A stretch of 64,000 nt of DNA from Nonomuraea soli (lineage in GTDB: Bacteria; Actinomycetota; Actinomycetes; Streptosporangiales; Streptosporangiaceae), in NCBI RefSeq assembly GCF_013761175.1, contig NZ_JACDUR010000003.1, positions 785,791-849,790 on the forward strand, in the 5' to 3' direction. Position numbers and translations under genes: made by a program. The notes beneath the pieces are model-generated. The model worked only from the letters and a program-made list of their open reading frames with translations. It had not been told where the DNA came from and did no database searches. The number at the start of each line of letters is the position of its first letter. Positions within the stretch are counted from its first letter, which is position 1. Of the stretch, positions 7,574-16,584 are shown piece by piece.

Positions 7574-8506
7574 GTGATCTTCAAGCGCATGCTCGGTGCC
7601 CTCGGCGTCGGCGGACCCAGCGTGGACACGGTGCTGTCCACGCGCCGCGTCCAGCCGGGTGGGCTGCTGTCCGGCGAGGTCAAACTCAAGGGCGGCGACT
7701 TCGACGCCGAGATCGAGCACATCACGCTGGGCCTGGTCGCCCGGGTGGAGCTCGAGCACGACGGCGGTGAGATCGGCGGGCTCGACGAGTTCTTCCGCTC
7801 GGAGGTCTCAGGGCCGTTCACGCTGCGCAAGGGCGAGGAGCGGGTGCTGCCCTTCCAGCTCGGCCTGCCGTACGAACTGCCGGTCAGCGAGGTCGGCGGC
7901 CAGCCGCTGAAGGGGATGGCGCTCGGGGTGCGCACCGAGCTGGCCATCGCCAAGGCGGTCGACAAGGGCGACCTCGACCCGTTCGCGGTGGCGCCGCTGC
8001 CGTCGCAGGAGCGGGTCCTGCAGGCCTTCGGGCAGCTCGGCTTCGCCTTCAAGTCGGCCGACCTGGAGGTGGGCCGCATCCACGGGGTGCAGCAGCAGCT
8101 GCCCTTCTACCAGGAGATCGAGTTCTACCCCTCGCCGCAGTACGCCGGCACGGTCAACGAGGTCGAGCTGACCTTCGTCGCCGACGCCGGCAGGCTGGTG
8201 GTGGTCCTGGAGGCCGACAAGCGCGCCGGCCGGTACGGCGGAGGCGACGCCATCGGGCGCTTCGACCTCAGCCACGAGCAGGCGCTGCAGCTCGACTGGG
8301 CCAGTGAGATCGGGCGCTGGCTCTCGGGCCTGTCGCAGTACGGCTTCGCGGCGCACGGTCACGAGGCGCATCACCACGGTCACCACGGTCACCACGGCCC
8401 CGGCCTCGGCACCGTGGCCGCCGCCGGAGCGGTGGGCCTGGTCGGCGGCATGATGGCCGCCGAGGCGGTCGAGGAGATCTTCGAGGACGACGGCGGCGAC
8501 TGGTAG
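7574..8506 (+). CDS. spo0M: Spo0M-like sporulation control protein
   Basis: 310 residues of the Spo0M/arrestin-like family (two beta-sandwich halves): the N-terminus FKRMLGALGVGGPSVDTVL and VQPGGLLSGEV are hallmark segments. Bacillus Spo0M affects sporulation stage 0; in actinomycetes the role is undefined. GTG 7574 has GGAAGAGGA directly upstream and gives the normal family N-terminus; the ATG at 7541 in frame would add an atypical 11 residues. The C-terminus carries a His-rich tract (about 262-276, several HHGH units encoded by short DNA repeats), then a Gly/Ala hydrophobic stretch and an acidic end, a tail that could bind metal or mediate membrane or protein contact (inference). Confidence 0.87.
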   Translation: MIFKRMLGALGVGGPSVDTVLSTRRVQPGGLLSGEVKLKGGDFDAEIEHITLGLVARVELEHDGGEIGGLDEFFRSEVSGPFTLRKGEERVLPFQLGLPYELPVSEVGGQPLKGMALGVRTELAIAKAVDKGDLDPFAVAPLPSQERVLQAFGQLGFAFKSADLEVGRIHGVQQQLPFYQEIEFYPSPQYAGTVNEVELTFVADAGRLVVVLEADKRAGRYGGGDAIGRFDLSHEQALQLDWASEIGRWLSGLSQYGFAAHGHEAHHHGHHGHHGPGLGTVAAAGAVGLVGGMMAAEAVEEIFEDDGGDW

Positions 8507-8511
8507 CCGCC

Positions 8512-8544
8512 CTTCCTGGCCAGGGCCCGTCCCTGGCCAGGAGG
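8512..8544. terminator. bidirectional terminator-like hairpin between convergent genes
   Basis: CCTGGCCAGGG (8515-8525) and CCCTGGCCAGG (8531-8541) form an 11-bp perfect stem with a 5-base loop, extendable by a few pairs. It fills the 39-bp gap between the convergent Spo0M and permease stops. There is no T-tract, as is common in actinomycetes. Confidence 0.7.
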
Positions 8545-8545
8545 C

Positions 8546-10474
8546 TCAGCCGACGTGCACCACGGGCCTGCGGGCCGGGTCGGGTTCGGCCTGGCGCAGG
8601 ACCTCCCGGGTCAGCGGCGGGATGTCACCCCCGCCGAAGACGAGATAACGCAGCAGCGCGCCGATCGGATTGCCCTCGGCGGCCCAGTGGAAGTAGACGT
8701 GCGGGGTCTTGCCCGTCAGGTCGCGCAGGTGCAGCAGCAGCGCGGCGACGGCGTTGGCCACCGTGGTGCTCTGCATCGTCAGGATGCGGAAGCCGTGGCG
8801 CTCCTCGCCGGTGACCCGCAGCTCGCCGGCGAACTCCGAGGCGTCAGGCACGGTGACCTCCAGGAACAGCAGGCCCTCCTTGGTACGCAGGCGATGCAGC
8901 TCCCAGGCCTCGCGTGCCTTGTCGACGTACTCCTTGGCGTCGCGGCTGTGCGGCTCGTTGGCCACCAGGTAGATCTCGCCCGCCTCGTTGATGAAACGCC
9001 TGGCCGTCTCGTCCAGGCTGATGCGGGTGACACGGAGCTCGGTCGAGCGGGTGGCACGCGAGACCAGCGAGATGACCACGATCGCCAGGACGAACAGCAG
9101 CGCGATCACCAGGCCGTCGGGGCGCTCGATGATGTTGGCCACGGTGGCGTAGGCGAAGATCAGCGAGACGGCGCCGAAGAAGAGCGCCGCCTTGATCATG
9201 CGCCTGGTCCAGGCCGAGAGCGTGACGGCGACGGCGGCCGAGAGGATCAGCGCCAGCACGCCGGTGGCGTACGCGCCGCCCTGCGCCTCGACCTCGGCGC
9301 CGAAGACCAGGGTGATGACGAAGGCGATGACGGTGAACACGAGCACCATCGGGCGGGCGGCGCGGGTCCAGTCGGGCGCCATGCCGTACCTGGGCAGGTA
9401 GCGCGGGACGATGTTGAGCAGTCCTGCCAGCGCCGACGCGCCGGCGAACCACAGGATCGCGATCGTCGACAGGTCGTAGGCGGTGCCGAACCAGTCGCCC
9501 AGGTAGAGATGGGCGAGATAGGCCAGGGCCCGGCCGTTGGCCGAGCCGCCCTCGGCGAACTCCTCCGCCGGGATCAGCACGGTGGTGGCGAAGCTGGAGC
9601 TGATCAGGAAGACGCTCATGATGAGCGCCGCGGTCGTCAGCAGCTTGCGCGCGCCCTTGACACGTTCCGGGAGCGTGCCCTTGACCAGCGGCATCACCGC
9701 CACGCCCGTCTCGAAGCCCGACAGGCCGAGGGCGAGTTTCGGCATCACGTACAACGCGACGGCGACCATCGCGATCGGGCTGGAGTAGTCGGCCGTCAGG
9801 CTGTCCTGCCAGCTGGAGACCAGGTCCGGCGCCACCAGGACGTGCTGGAGCGCGACCCCCACGACGACGACGTTGAGCGCCAGGTAGACGGCGACCAGGA
9901 CGACCGCGATGGAGATCGCCTCGCTGAAGCCCGCCAGGAAGACGCCGCCCAGCGCGGCGATCAGCACCAGCGTGACCGGCACCTGCCAGGTCGCCATGAA
10001 GTGCGGCACGAACGGGTTGTGCAGGATGTGCGCGGTCGCGTCGGCGGCCGACAGCGTGATGGTGACGATGAAGGCGGTCGCCACGAACCCGAGCAGGAAC
10101 AGCACGAGCAGCTTGCCCCGCCACCCGGGGAGCAGGCGCTCCAGCATCGACAGCGAGCCGAGCCCGTGCGGGCTCTGCTCGGCGACGGCCCGGTAGGTCG
10201 GCAGCGCGCCGAAGAGGGTCAGCGCGACCAGGACGAGCGTGGCGATCGGGCTCAGCGCCCCTGCCGCCAGCGCGGCGATGCCCGGCTGGTAGCCGAGCGT
10301 GGAGAAGTAGTCGACGCCCGTCAGGCACATGACCTGCCACCAGGAGTGCTGATGGTCGGGCGGCTGCTCCTCGGCGGATCCGCCCACCAGCCCCTCGGGG
10401 CGTTGCAGCCCCTTCAGGAGCCAGCGCCTCAACGCCGGCTCCGGCGTCGAGACGGGATGATCCAGGCCGGCCAT
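8546..10474 (-). CDS. APC-superfamily permease (amino acid/cation transporter)
   Basis: 642 residues with about 12 hydrophobic helices between residues 50 and 460 and a soluble C-terminal domain of about 170 residues. The first helix region ([23 protein letters not shown]) resembles the APC-family unwound substrate-binding helix; the Asp-Tyr-Phe and Gly-rich turn are seen in the K+/amino-acid branch. The cytosolic C-terminal domain ([16 protein letters not shown] onward, with [14 protein letters not shown] and [12 protein letters not shown]) is shared by a family of long actinobacterial APC permeases and probably regulates transport. A GGAGGTG ribosome binding site precedes ATG 10474. The substrate cannot be read from the sequence. 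It is divergent from the methyltransferase. Confidence 0.87.
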   Translation of the reverse strand: MAGLDHPVSTPEPALRRWLLKGLQRPEGLVGGSAEEQPPDHQHSWWQVMCLTGVDYFSTLGYQPGIAALAAGALSPIATLVLVALTLFGALPTYRAVAEQSPHGLGSLSMLERLLPGWRGKLLVLFLLGFVATAFIVTITLSAADATAHILHNPFVPHFMATWQVPVTLVLIAALGGVFLAGFSEAISIAVVLVAVYLALNVVVVGVALQHVLVAPDLVSSWQDSLTADYSSPIAMVAVALYVMPKLALGLSGFETGVAVMPLVKGTLPERVKGARKLLTTAALIMSVFLISSSFATTVLIPAEEFAEGGSANGRALAYLAHLYLGDWFGTAYDLSTIAILWFAGASALAGLLNIVPRYLPRYGMAPDWTRAARPMVLVFTVIAFVITLVFGAEVEAQGGAYATGVLALILSAAVAVTLSAWTRRMIKAALFFGAVSLIFAYATVANIIERPDGLVIALLFVLAIVVISLVSRATRSTELRVTRISLDETARRFINEAGEIYLVANEPHSRDAKEYVDKAREAWELHRLRTKEGLLFLEVTVPDASEFAGELRVTGEERHGFRILTMQSTTVANAVAALLLHLRDLTGKTPHVYFHWAAEGNPIGALLRYLVFGGGDIPPLTREVLRQAEPDPARRPVVHVG

Positions 10475-10637
10475 CCGGCACCTCCACGTCGGTCGGGTAA
10501 CAGCTAGGCACGCTACTGACGAGGCGCAGGGGTGGCGGGTGCGGGAGGCATCAAGGATGCGTCAAGACCGGTATAGATGTGCACTGCTCGCACTCGGAGT
10601 TATGCTGACGGAGCAATTCGTGCAGAAAGGGTCGAGT

Positions 10638-11453
10638 ATGCGCGAAAGGGAATCGACGCCCGGCGGCATCGACACCTGGACCCCCAATGGCGCCCGAATC
10701 TACGACTACATCCTGGGCGGGCGGGACAATTACCCCGCCGATCGAGCGGCCGCGGACAAAATGCTCCAGTCCAACCCCGCCGCCAGGAACACGGCCCTGG
10801 CCAACCGCGCCTTCCTCGGCAGGGTGGTCACCCACCTGGCCGGCGAGGCCGGCATCACGCAGTTCCTCGACATCGGCTCAGGGCTGCCGACGCAGCGCAA
10901 CGTGCACGAGGTCGCCCAGGCGGCCAACCCCGACGCCCGCGTCGTCTACGTCGACCTCGACCCCACCGTGATCCGCCACAGCCAGGCGCTGCTGGAGCGG
11001 GACGGCACGGGCAACGTCATGACCTTCCAGGGAGACGTGCGCAAGCCGGGGCGGATCCTCGAGGCCCCGCGCGTCAACGCCTTCCTCGACCTCAGGCAGC
11101 CGATCGCCGTGCTCATGGTGGCGGTGCTGCACTTCGTCTCCGACGAGGAGGACGCGCACGGCATCGTGCGGCGGCTGGGGGACAAGCTCGCTCCCGGCAG
11201 CCACCTGGTCATCTCCCACACGGCCGACGAGTCGCCGCCCGAGGTGAAAGCGGTGGCGCAGCAGGGGTTCCGGATGGCGGGGGCGATGCTGACGCCGCGC
11301 ACGCGGGCGGAGATCACCCGGTTCTTCGACGGGTTCGAGCTGCTGGAGCCGGGTCTGGTGGACGTGCGCGCCTGGCGGCCCGAGCAGCCGGTGGGCGAGC
11401 TCCCCCCGGCGGGCTGGACCATCGTCGGCGGCGTCGCCCGCCGCGACCCCTGA
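10638..11453 (+). CDS. SAM-dependent methyltransferase (SAV2177 / Methyltransf_19 type)
   Basis: 271 residues. TPNGARIYDYILGGRDNYPADR near the N-terminus is the diagnostic opening of this actinomycete-specific family. SAM-binding motif I is FLDIGSGLPT near 76-85, followed by VVYVDLDP (acidic end of strand 2) and PIAVLMVAVLHFV (motif IV region). The substrate is unknown; these genes are very numerous in filamentous actinomycetes. ATG 10638 is preceded by AGAAAGG; the longer frame from 10539 lacks family similarity. Its stop codon lies inside the first unit of a threefold 28-bp tandem repeat. Confidence 0.9.
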   Translation: MRERESTPGGIDTWTPNGARIYDYILGGRDNYPADRAAADKMLQSNPAARNTALANRAFLGRVVTHLAGEAGITQFLDIGSGLPTQRNVHEVAQAANPDARVVYVDLDPTVIRHSQALLERDGTGNVMTFQGDVRKPGRILEAPRVNAFLDLRQPIAVLMVAVLHFVSDEEDAHGIVRRLGDKLAPGSHLVISHTADESPPEVKAVAQQGFRMAGAMLTPRTRAEITRFFDGFELLEPGLVDVRAWRPEQPVGELPPAGWTIVGGVARRDP

Positions 11454-11516
11454 CCCAAGCGTCGTCCGGCGCGATCCCTGATCCAGCCGTCGTCCGGCGC
11501 GATCCCTGACCCGCAC
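11433..11516 (+). repeat. three tandem 28-bp repeats spanning the methyltransferase stop codon
   Basis: Units at 11433-11460, 11461-11488 and 11489-11516. Units 2 and 3 share their first 21 bases exactly (GTCGTCCGGCGCGATCCCTGA); unit 1 differs at three of those positions and provides the real TGA stop. The unit is not a multiple of three and each copy contains the same CCTGA. The array therefore looks like duplication of the gene's last few codons plus the stop. Confidence 0.9.
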
Positions 11517-11519
11517 GCG

Positions 11520-11549
11520 AAAGGCCGAGGCGTACGCGCCTCGGCCTTT
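11520..11549. terminator. strong bidirectional terminator hairpin
   Basis: A 13-bp perfect stem, AAAGGCCGAGGCG (11520-11532) with CGCCTCGGCCTTT (11537-11549), and a TACG tetraloop. A-tracts and T-tracts flank it symmetrically, so it can serve both the methyltransferase gene and the convergent MFS gene, whose stop is 18 bp away. Confidence 0.88.
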
Positions 11550-11566
11550 GCTGTCGTGCCTGTCCG

Positions 11567-13027
11567 TCAGTGCCCGTGGCCCCCGAATTCACCGGCATTG
11601 TCGGCGCGGGCGGGCAGGAGCAGGGCCGTGATCACCACGGCGATCGACAGCACCGCCCCGATGATGAACGCCAGCCGCATGCCGTCGAGCTGGGCGATCG
11701 TCGCCGTGACCCCGGTGGCCTCCAGCGCATCGGAGCGAGCGCTCATCACCGTGACCACCAGCGCGGTGCCGAAAGCGGCGGCGACCTGCTGCAACGTGCT
11801 CAGGATCGAGCTGCCGTGAGAGTAGAGGTGCGGCGGCACGGCGCCCAGGCCCAGCGTGAACACGGGGGTGAAGAGCGCCGCCAGGCTGATCATCAGCAGG
11901 GCGTGGAGCCCGAGGAGCTGCCAGAAGGGCATGGTCATCGAGATCTGGGTGAAGCCGGCCAGCGAGAGCGAGATGCCGATCGCGCCGGGGATGACCAGCA
12001 CCCGCCCGCCGAACTTGTCGAACATCCGGCCGACGGTCGGTCCGAGCAGACCCATCGCCAGGCCGCCGGGCATCACCAGCAGTCCGCTCTGCAGCTCGTC
12101 GAGCCCGCGGAGATTCTGGAGGTAGAGCGGCAGCAGGATCATCGAGCCGAGCATCGCCATGAAGGCGACCGACATGAGGATCAGCGAGACGGTGTAGGTG
12201 CGGAAACGCAGGGTGCGCAGGTCGAGCAGCGGGATGTCGCGCTTCTGGAGCGACATCTGGCGCAGCACGAAGATCGCGATGGTGATCAGGCCCGCGGCGG
12301 TGATGCCCACGGCGAGGCCGAGGTTGTTGCCCTCGAAGCGGCTCAGGCCGTAGACGAGACCGCCGAAACCGGCCGCAGCCGTCACGACGCTGAACCAGTC
12401 GATGGTGCTGGCCTTGGTCTCGCTGACGTTCTTGAGCTTACGCAGGCCGCCCCAGGCGATCAGAGCGGCGATCGGGAGCACCACCACGAACAGCATGCGC
12501 CACGAGCCCACCTGGAGGATCAAACCCGACACGGCAGGGCCCATGGCGGGCGCGACCGAGATGGCCAGGGTCACATTGCCCATCACCCGGCCACGGTCAC
12601 GCTCGGGCACGACCTGCATCAAGGTGGTCATCAGCAGCGGCATCATCACAGCGGTGCCGGACGCCTGCACGATGCGGGCCCCCAGGAGCACCTCGAACGT
12701 CGGCGACACGGCGGCCAGGGCGGTGCCGGCCAAGAACAGACCCATCGCGGTCGCATAGGCGGTGCGGGTGGTCACCCGCTGCAAGAACCAACCCGTGATC
12801 GGGATCACGGCGGCCATGGTCAACATGAAAGCGGTCGAGAGCCACTGCGCGGTCTGCTCGGTGATGCTCAGCGCACTCATCAACCGCGGGATCGCGTTGA
12901 TGAGGATGGTCTCGTTGAGGATGACCACGAACGTGGCCAGCACCAGCAGCCGGACCACGGCGGGTGTACGGCCCGTGGCCTTCTCTGGCTCGAGCTTGGC
13001 AGGCGAATCCACCTGTGAAATAGACAC
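11567..13027 (-). CDS. DHA2-family MFS multidrug efflux transporter (EmrB/QacA type)
   Basis: 486 residues from GTG 13027, with about 14 hydrophobic helices. ILNETILINAIPRLMSAL in helix 1 is the DHA2 motif D1 region (acidic Glu in the membrane), and motif C-like GPAVSGLIL occurs in helix 5. Such pumps export drugs or antiseptics by proton antiport. Start choice: GTG 13027 has GGAG four bases upstream; an in-frame ATG at 13108 and TTG at 13135 would add 27-36 polar residues with no similarity to the family. It diverges from an ABC-F ribosome protection gene, so the two probably form an antibiotic-defence pair. Inverted repeats in the shared 387-bp intergenic region may bind a repressor. Confidence 0.88.
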   Translation of the reverse strand: MSISQVDSPAKLEPEKATGRTPAVVRLLVLATFVVILNETILINAIPRLMSALSITEQTAQWLSTAFMLTMAAVIPITGWFLQRVTTRTAYATAMGLFLAGTALAAVSPTFEVLLGARIVQASGTAVMMPLLMTTLMQVVPERDRGRVMGNVTLAISVAPAMGPAVSGLILQVGSWRMLFVVVLPIAALIAWGGLRKLKNVSETKASTIDWFSVVTAAAGFGGLVYGLSRFEGNNLGLAVGITAAGLITIAIFVLRQMSLQKRDIPLLDLRTLRFRTYTVSLILMSVAFMAMLGSMILLPLYLQNLRGLDELQSGLLVMPGGLAMGLLGPTVGRMFDKFGGRVLVIPGAIGISLSLAGFTQISMTMPFWQLLGLHALLMISLAALFTPVFTLGLGAVPPHLYSHGSSILSTLQQVAAAFGTALVVTVMSARSDALEATGVTATIAQLDGMRLAFIIGAVLSIAVVITALLLPARADNAGEFGGHGH

Positions 13028-13172
13028 GGCACTCCGATCAGAGTGGTTGGGATTGGCGCGGACCCTGCTGGTCTCCCAGCTCTCGGTCTCGTAAGAAGTC
13101 GTCGTCATGCCAAGAGTGACTGACGCCACCGACAAAACTCATCGCTCATCTTCCAGATTCGGGGACGAGATC

Positions 13173-13192
13173 TGAAATGTCATCTGATTTCA
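13173..13192. promoter_or_regulatory. inverted repeat in the MFS promoter region (operator candidate)
   Basis: TGAAAT (13173-13178) and ATTTCA (13187-13192) form 6-bp arms separated by 8 bp. ATCTGA also occurs twice 12 bp apart in the same place (13170, 13182). The region is AT-rich compared with its surroundings and upstream of both divergent genes. No regulator gene is adjacent, so assignment is tentative. Confidence 0.35.
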
Positions 13193-13231
13193 CAGGCGGG
13201 AGGGCTTTTGTGGCGTGGCTCACAACCTGCG

Positions 13232-13272
13232 AAAAAACCATTTGCGAGCCCATGCAGTGATCTTGATAGGCT
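13232..13272 (+). promoter_or_regulatory. probable WhiB7/WblC-type promoter of the ABC-F leader transcript
   Basis: An A-tract (13232-13237) lies just upstream of TTGCGA (13242-13247), with TAGGCT (13267-13272) as -10. An AT-rich block directly before the -35 is the mark of WhiB7/WblC-activated antibiotic-resistance promoters. The spacer is 19 bp (17 if GATAGG is used). The predicted transcription start, 6-7 bases after TAGGCT, falls on the A of the leader ORF's ATG at 13279, making that ORF leaderless. Confidence 0.45.
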
Positions 13273-13278
13273 GGAGAC

Positions 13279-13302
13279 ATGCACCAGTTGTTCTTCCTCT
13301 GA
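13279..13302 (+). CDS. seven-residue leader peptide ORF (MHQLFFL) upstream of ABC-F
   Basis: ATG CAC CAG TTG TTC TTC CTC TGA encodes MHQLFFL. It has GGAG at 13273-13276 and sits six bases after a -10-like TAGGCT. Its stop codon is immediately followed by a sequence (13303-13313) exactly complementary to the ribosome binding site of the ABC-F gene. Short upstream ORFs of this kind control erm, cat and ABC-F resistance genes by antibiotic-induced ribosome stalling. Too short to be judged by coding statistics; the evidence is its placement. Confidence 0.55.
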   Translation: MHQLFFL

Positions 13303-13408
13303 TTCCTCCGGGCCCGCGGCCCCGCTCCGATGTCCTGACGCGCCTTCCGTGCGCTCCACATCGACTCACGGCATGCATGCCTGACAGGCCGGCGCATGCC
13401 CGGAGGAA
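13303..13408 (+). promoter_or_regulatory. leader RNA element sequestering the ABC-F ribosome binding site
   Basis: TTCCTCCGGGC at 13303-13313 is the perfect 11-base reverse complement of GCCCGGAGGAA at 13398-13408, which contains the ABC-F Shine-Dalgarno GGAGGAA. A competing small hairpin GGGCC-CGC-GGCCC (13310-13322) overlaps the anti-SD strand, so a switch between two folds is possible. A ribosome paused in the leader ORF ending at 13302 would cover or disrupt the anti-SD strand and free the start at 13415. A 12-bp palindrome GGCATGCATGCC lies in the loop. Confidence 0.55.
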
Positions 13409-13414
13409 GAATCC

Positions 13415-15058
<1,644 letters not shown>

Positions 15059-15114
15059 CGGCGGGGAATGAAACACTTGGCCGTCAACACCACACGACCG
15101 AGGCGGTAACCCAC

Positions 15115-15645
15115 GTGAGCGGCACGGCACGACCCATCACCATCGTCGGCACCCCGGTGCTGCACTCCCCGTGCCGGCCGGTCGAGCGGTTCGACGACGA
15201 ACTGGCCGCGCTGGTCGACGACATGTTCGCCAGCATGTACGCCGCCAACGGCGTCGGCCTCGCGGCCAACCAGATCGGCGTGGACCTGCGGGTGTTCGTC
15301 TACGACTGCCCGGACGGCGACGACGTCTTCCAGAAGGGCGTGATCGTCAACCCGACGCTGGTGCTGCCCGAGGGCCAGGAGCGCAACCTCGACCCCGACG
15401 ACGAGGGCTGCCTGTCGATCCCCGGCCCGAGGGCGGTGGTCGGCCGTCCTGACCTGGCGACGTGTCACGGGTTCGACGTGACGGGCGCTCCGGTGACCGT
15501 GCACGGCACCGGCGTGCTGGCCCGGTGCCTGCAGCACGAGACCGACCACCTCGACGGCATGCTCTACATCGACCGGCTCTCCAAGGCCGCGCGCAAGCAG
15601 GTCCTGCGCGAGTTCGAGGAGCGCCGCGCCGGGGCGGCCACGTGA
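15115..15645 (+). CDS. def: peptide deformylase
   Basis: 176 residues. All three metal-site motifs are present: GVGLAANQ (47-54), EGCLS (97-101, Cys ligand) and QHETDHLDG (140-148, two His ligands and catalytic Glu). It removes the formyl group from nascent N-terminal methionine. Start GTG 15115 has no clear ribosome binding site; it is the start just before the conserved ITIVGTPVL strand. Its stop overlaps the next gene's GTG (GTGA, 15642-15645), so the two are translationally coupled. Actinomycetes often have several def copies; this one, beside an ABC-F gene, may be an accessory copy (inference). Confidence 0.92.
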   Translation: MSGTARPITIVGTPVLHSPCRPVERFDDELAALVDDMFASMYAANGVGLAANQIGVDLRVFVYDCPDGDDVFQKGVIVNPTLVLPEGQERNLDPDDEGCLSIPGPRAVVGRPDLATCHGFDVTGAPVTVHGTGVLARCLQHETDHLDGMLYIDRLSKAARKQVLREFEERRAGAAT

Positions 15646-16028
15646 ACCTGGCAGGCCTGGGCGACGGTTTCGCGCAGTTCTGGCGTGAGCGGCACCTGTG
15701 CACGCTCACCACGGTCCGCCCCGACGGCACCCCGCACGTGGTGCCTGTCGGGGCGACGCTCGATCCCGAGACGGGCATCGCCCGGGTGATCACGTCGGGC
15801 GGGTCGCGCAAGGCCGTGCTGGTCGCGCAGGGCGCGACGAAGGTGGCGTTGTGCCAGGTCGACGGCAGGCGCTGGTCCACGCTCGAAGGCGAGGCGGTGG
15901 TGCGCCGGGAGCCGGAGCAGGTGGCCGACGCGGAGCGGCGTTACACCGACCGCTACCGGCCGCCGCGGCCCAACCCGGAGCGGGTGGTGCTGGAGATCAT
16001 GGTCACGCGGGTGCTCGGCAACGTCTGA
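15642..16028 (+). CDS. PPOX-class F420-dependent oxidoreductase (pyridoxamine oxidase-like fold)
   Basis: 128 residues with the split-barrel flavin-binding pattern: FWRERHLCTLTTVRPDGTPHVVPVG at the N-terminus, ITSGGSRKAVL and the WSTLEGEAVV strand, characteristic of the short F420/FMN-binding PPOX family. It would reduce or oxidise a small substrate with F420H2 or FMN; the substrate is unknown. It starts within the deformylase stop (GTGA). The last 76 bp overlap the 3' end of the convergent gene at 15953-16468. Confidence 0.87.
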   Translation: MNLAGLGDGFAQFWRERHLCTLTTVRPDGTPHVVPVGATLDPETGIARVITSGGSRKAVLVAQGATKVALCQVDGRRWSTLEGEAVVRREPEQVADAERRYTDRYRPPRPNPERVVLEIMVTRVLGNV

Positions 16029-16468
16029 TCGGGCGCCGACCCGGCCGTGAGCGCCATCGCGATGGCGGGCCACTGCTCCAGCGCGCCCTGCACGACCGGG
16101 TCGGTGGCACCCAGGAAGGCCAGATGCTGGATGGCGTGCGCGACGACGTGCGACTCCCCGATCAGCGCCGGGGAGGGCCTGGCGGGGGCCTCGCCCCTGG
16201 CGATGGCCGGGTCGTCGAGGACGATCCTGTCGGCCTGCGGATCCGGGTCGGGGCACACCGCGTAGGTGAGCACGATCTCGTCGTGCTCGGGCAGGTGGCG
16301 CCAGCTCGTCGAGTGGACGACGCACGCGGGATCGTCGGCACGCACTCCGCTGATCCGCCGGGCGGCCGCGTCGGGCCCTTCGCCGGGCGTGGGCGCGCCG
16401 GTGACCCGGCGGTACGACCACACCCCCTCGTGGTCGGCCAGCAACATCAGCACCTCAACGGAGATCAC
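15953..16468 (-). CDS. uncharacterised protein, convergent with the PPOX gene
   Basis: 171 residues from GTG 16468, which has GGGAGGAG at good spacing; the longer frame from 16597 begins with unrelated arginine-rich sequence. Opening residues ISVEVLMLLADHEGVWSYRRV, then HSTSWRHLPEHDEIVLTYAVCPDP, then a histidine-containing helix (HVVAHAIQHLAFLGATDP) are well formed and look like a soluble alpha/beta protein I associate with hypothetical proteins of streptomycetes. Function unknown. The C-terminal 25 residues are encoded in the 76-bp overlap with the PPOX gene and are Ser/Thr/Arg-rich, so the end may be a poorly conserved extension after loss of an earlier stop. Confidence 0.75.
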   Translation of the reverse strand: MISVEVLMLLADHEGVWSYRRVTGAPTPGEGPDAAARRISGVRADDPACVVHSTSWRHLPEHDEIVLTYAVCPDPDPQADRIVLDDPAIARGEAPARPSPALIGESHVVAHAIQHLAFLGATDPVVQGALEQWPAIAMALTAGSAPDQTLPSTRVTMISSTTRSGLGRGGR

Positions 16469-16584
16469 GGCGCTCCTCCCAGTACTTGCGACCATTATGC
16501 AGGAGCATCTGCCAAGCAAATGGCGAGTTGCGGCAGCGCGTGTCCCGTGCGTGGCTGGTACGGCAGGCACATGAGGAGGACACG

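Noticed and set aside
13027-13135. Longer N-terminus of the MFS pump (ATG 13108 or TTG 13135)
   Set aside because: Adds polar residues with no family similarity, and only GTG 13027 has a ribosome binding site; kept as an alternative only.
13372-13383. GGCATGCATGCC palindrome as an operator
   Set aside because: It lies inside the ABC-F leader RNA between the two pairing arms; more likely a loop structure, and nothing else supports protein binding.
15069-15110. Short ORF starting ATG 15069 before the deformylase
   Set aside because: Encodes 13 codons (MKHLAVNTTRPRR) without a ribosome binding site or pairing to the deformylase start; no leader-peptide logic found.
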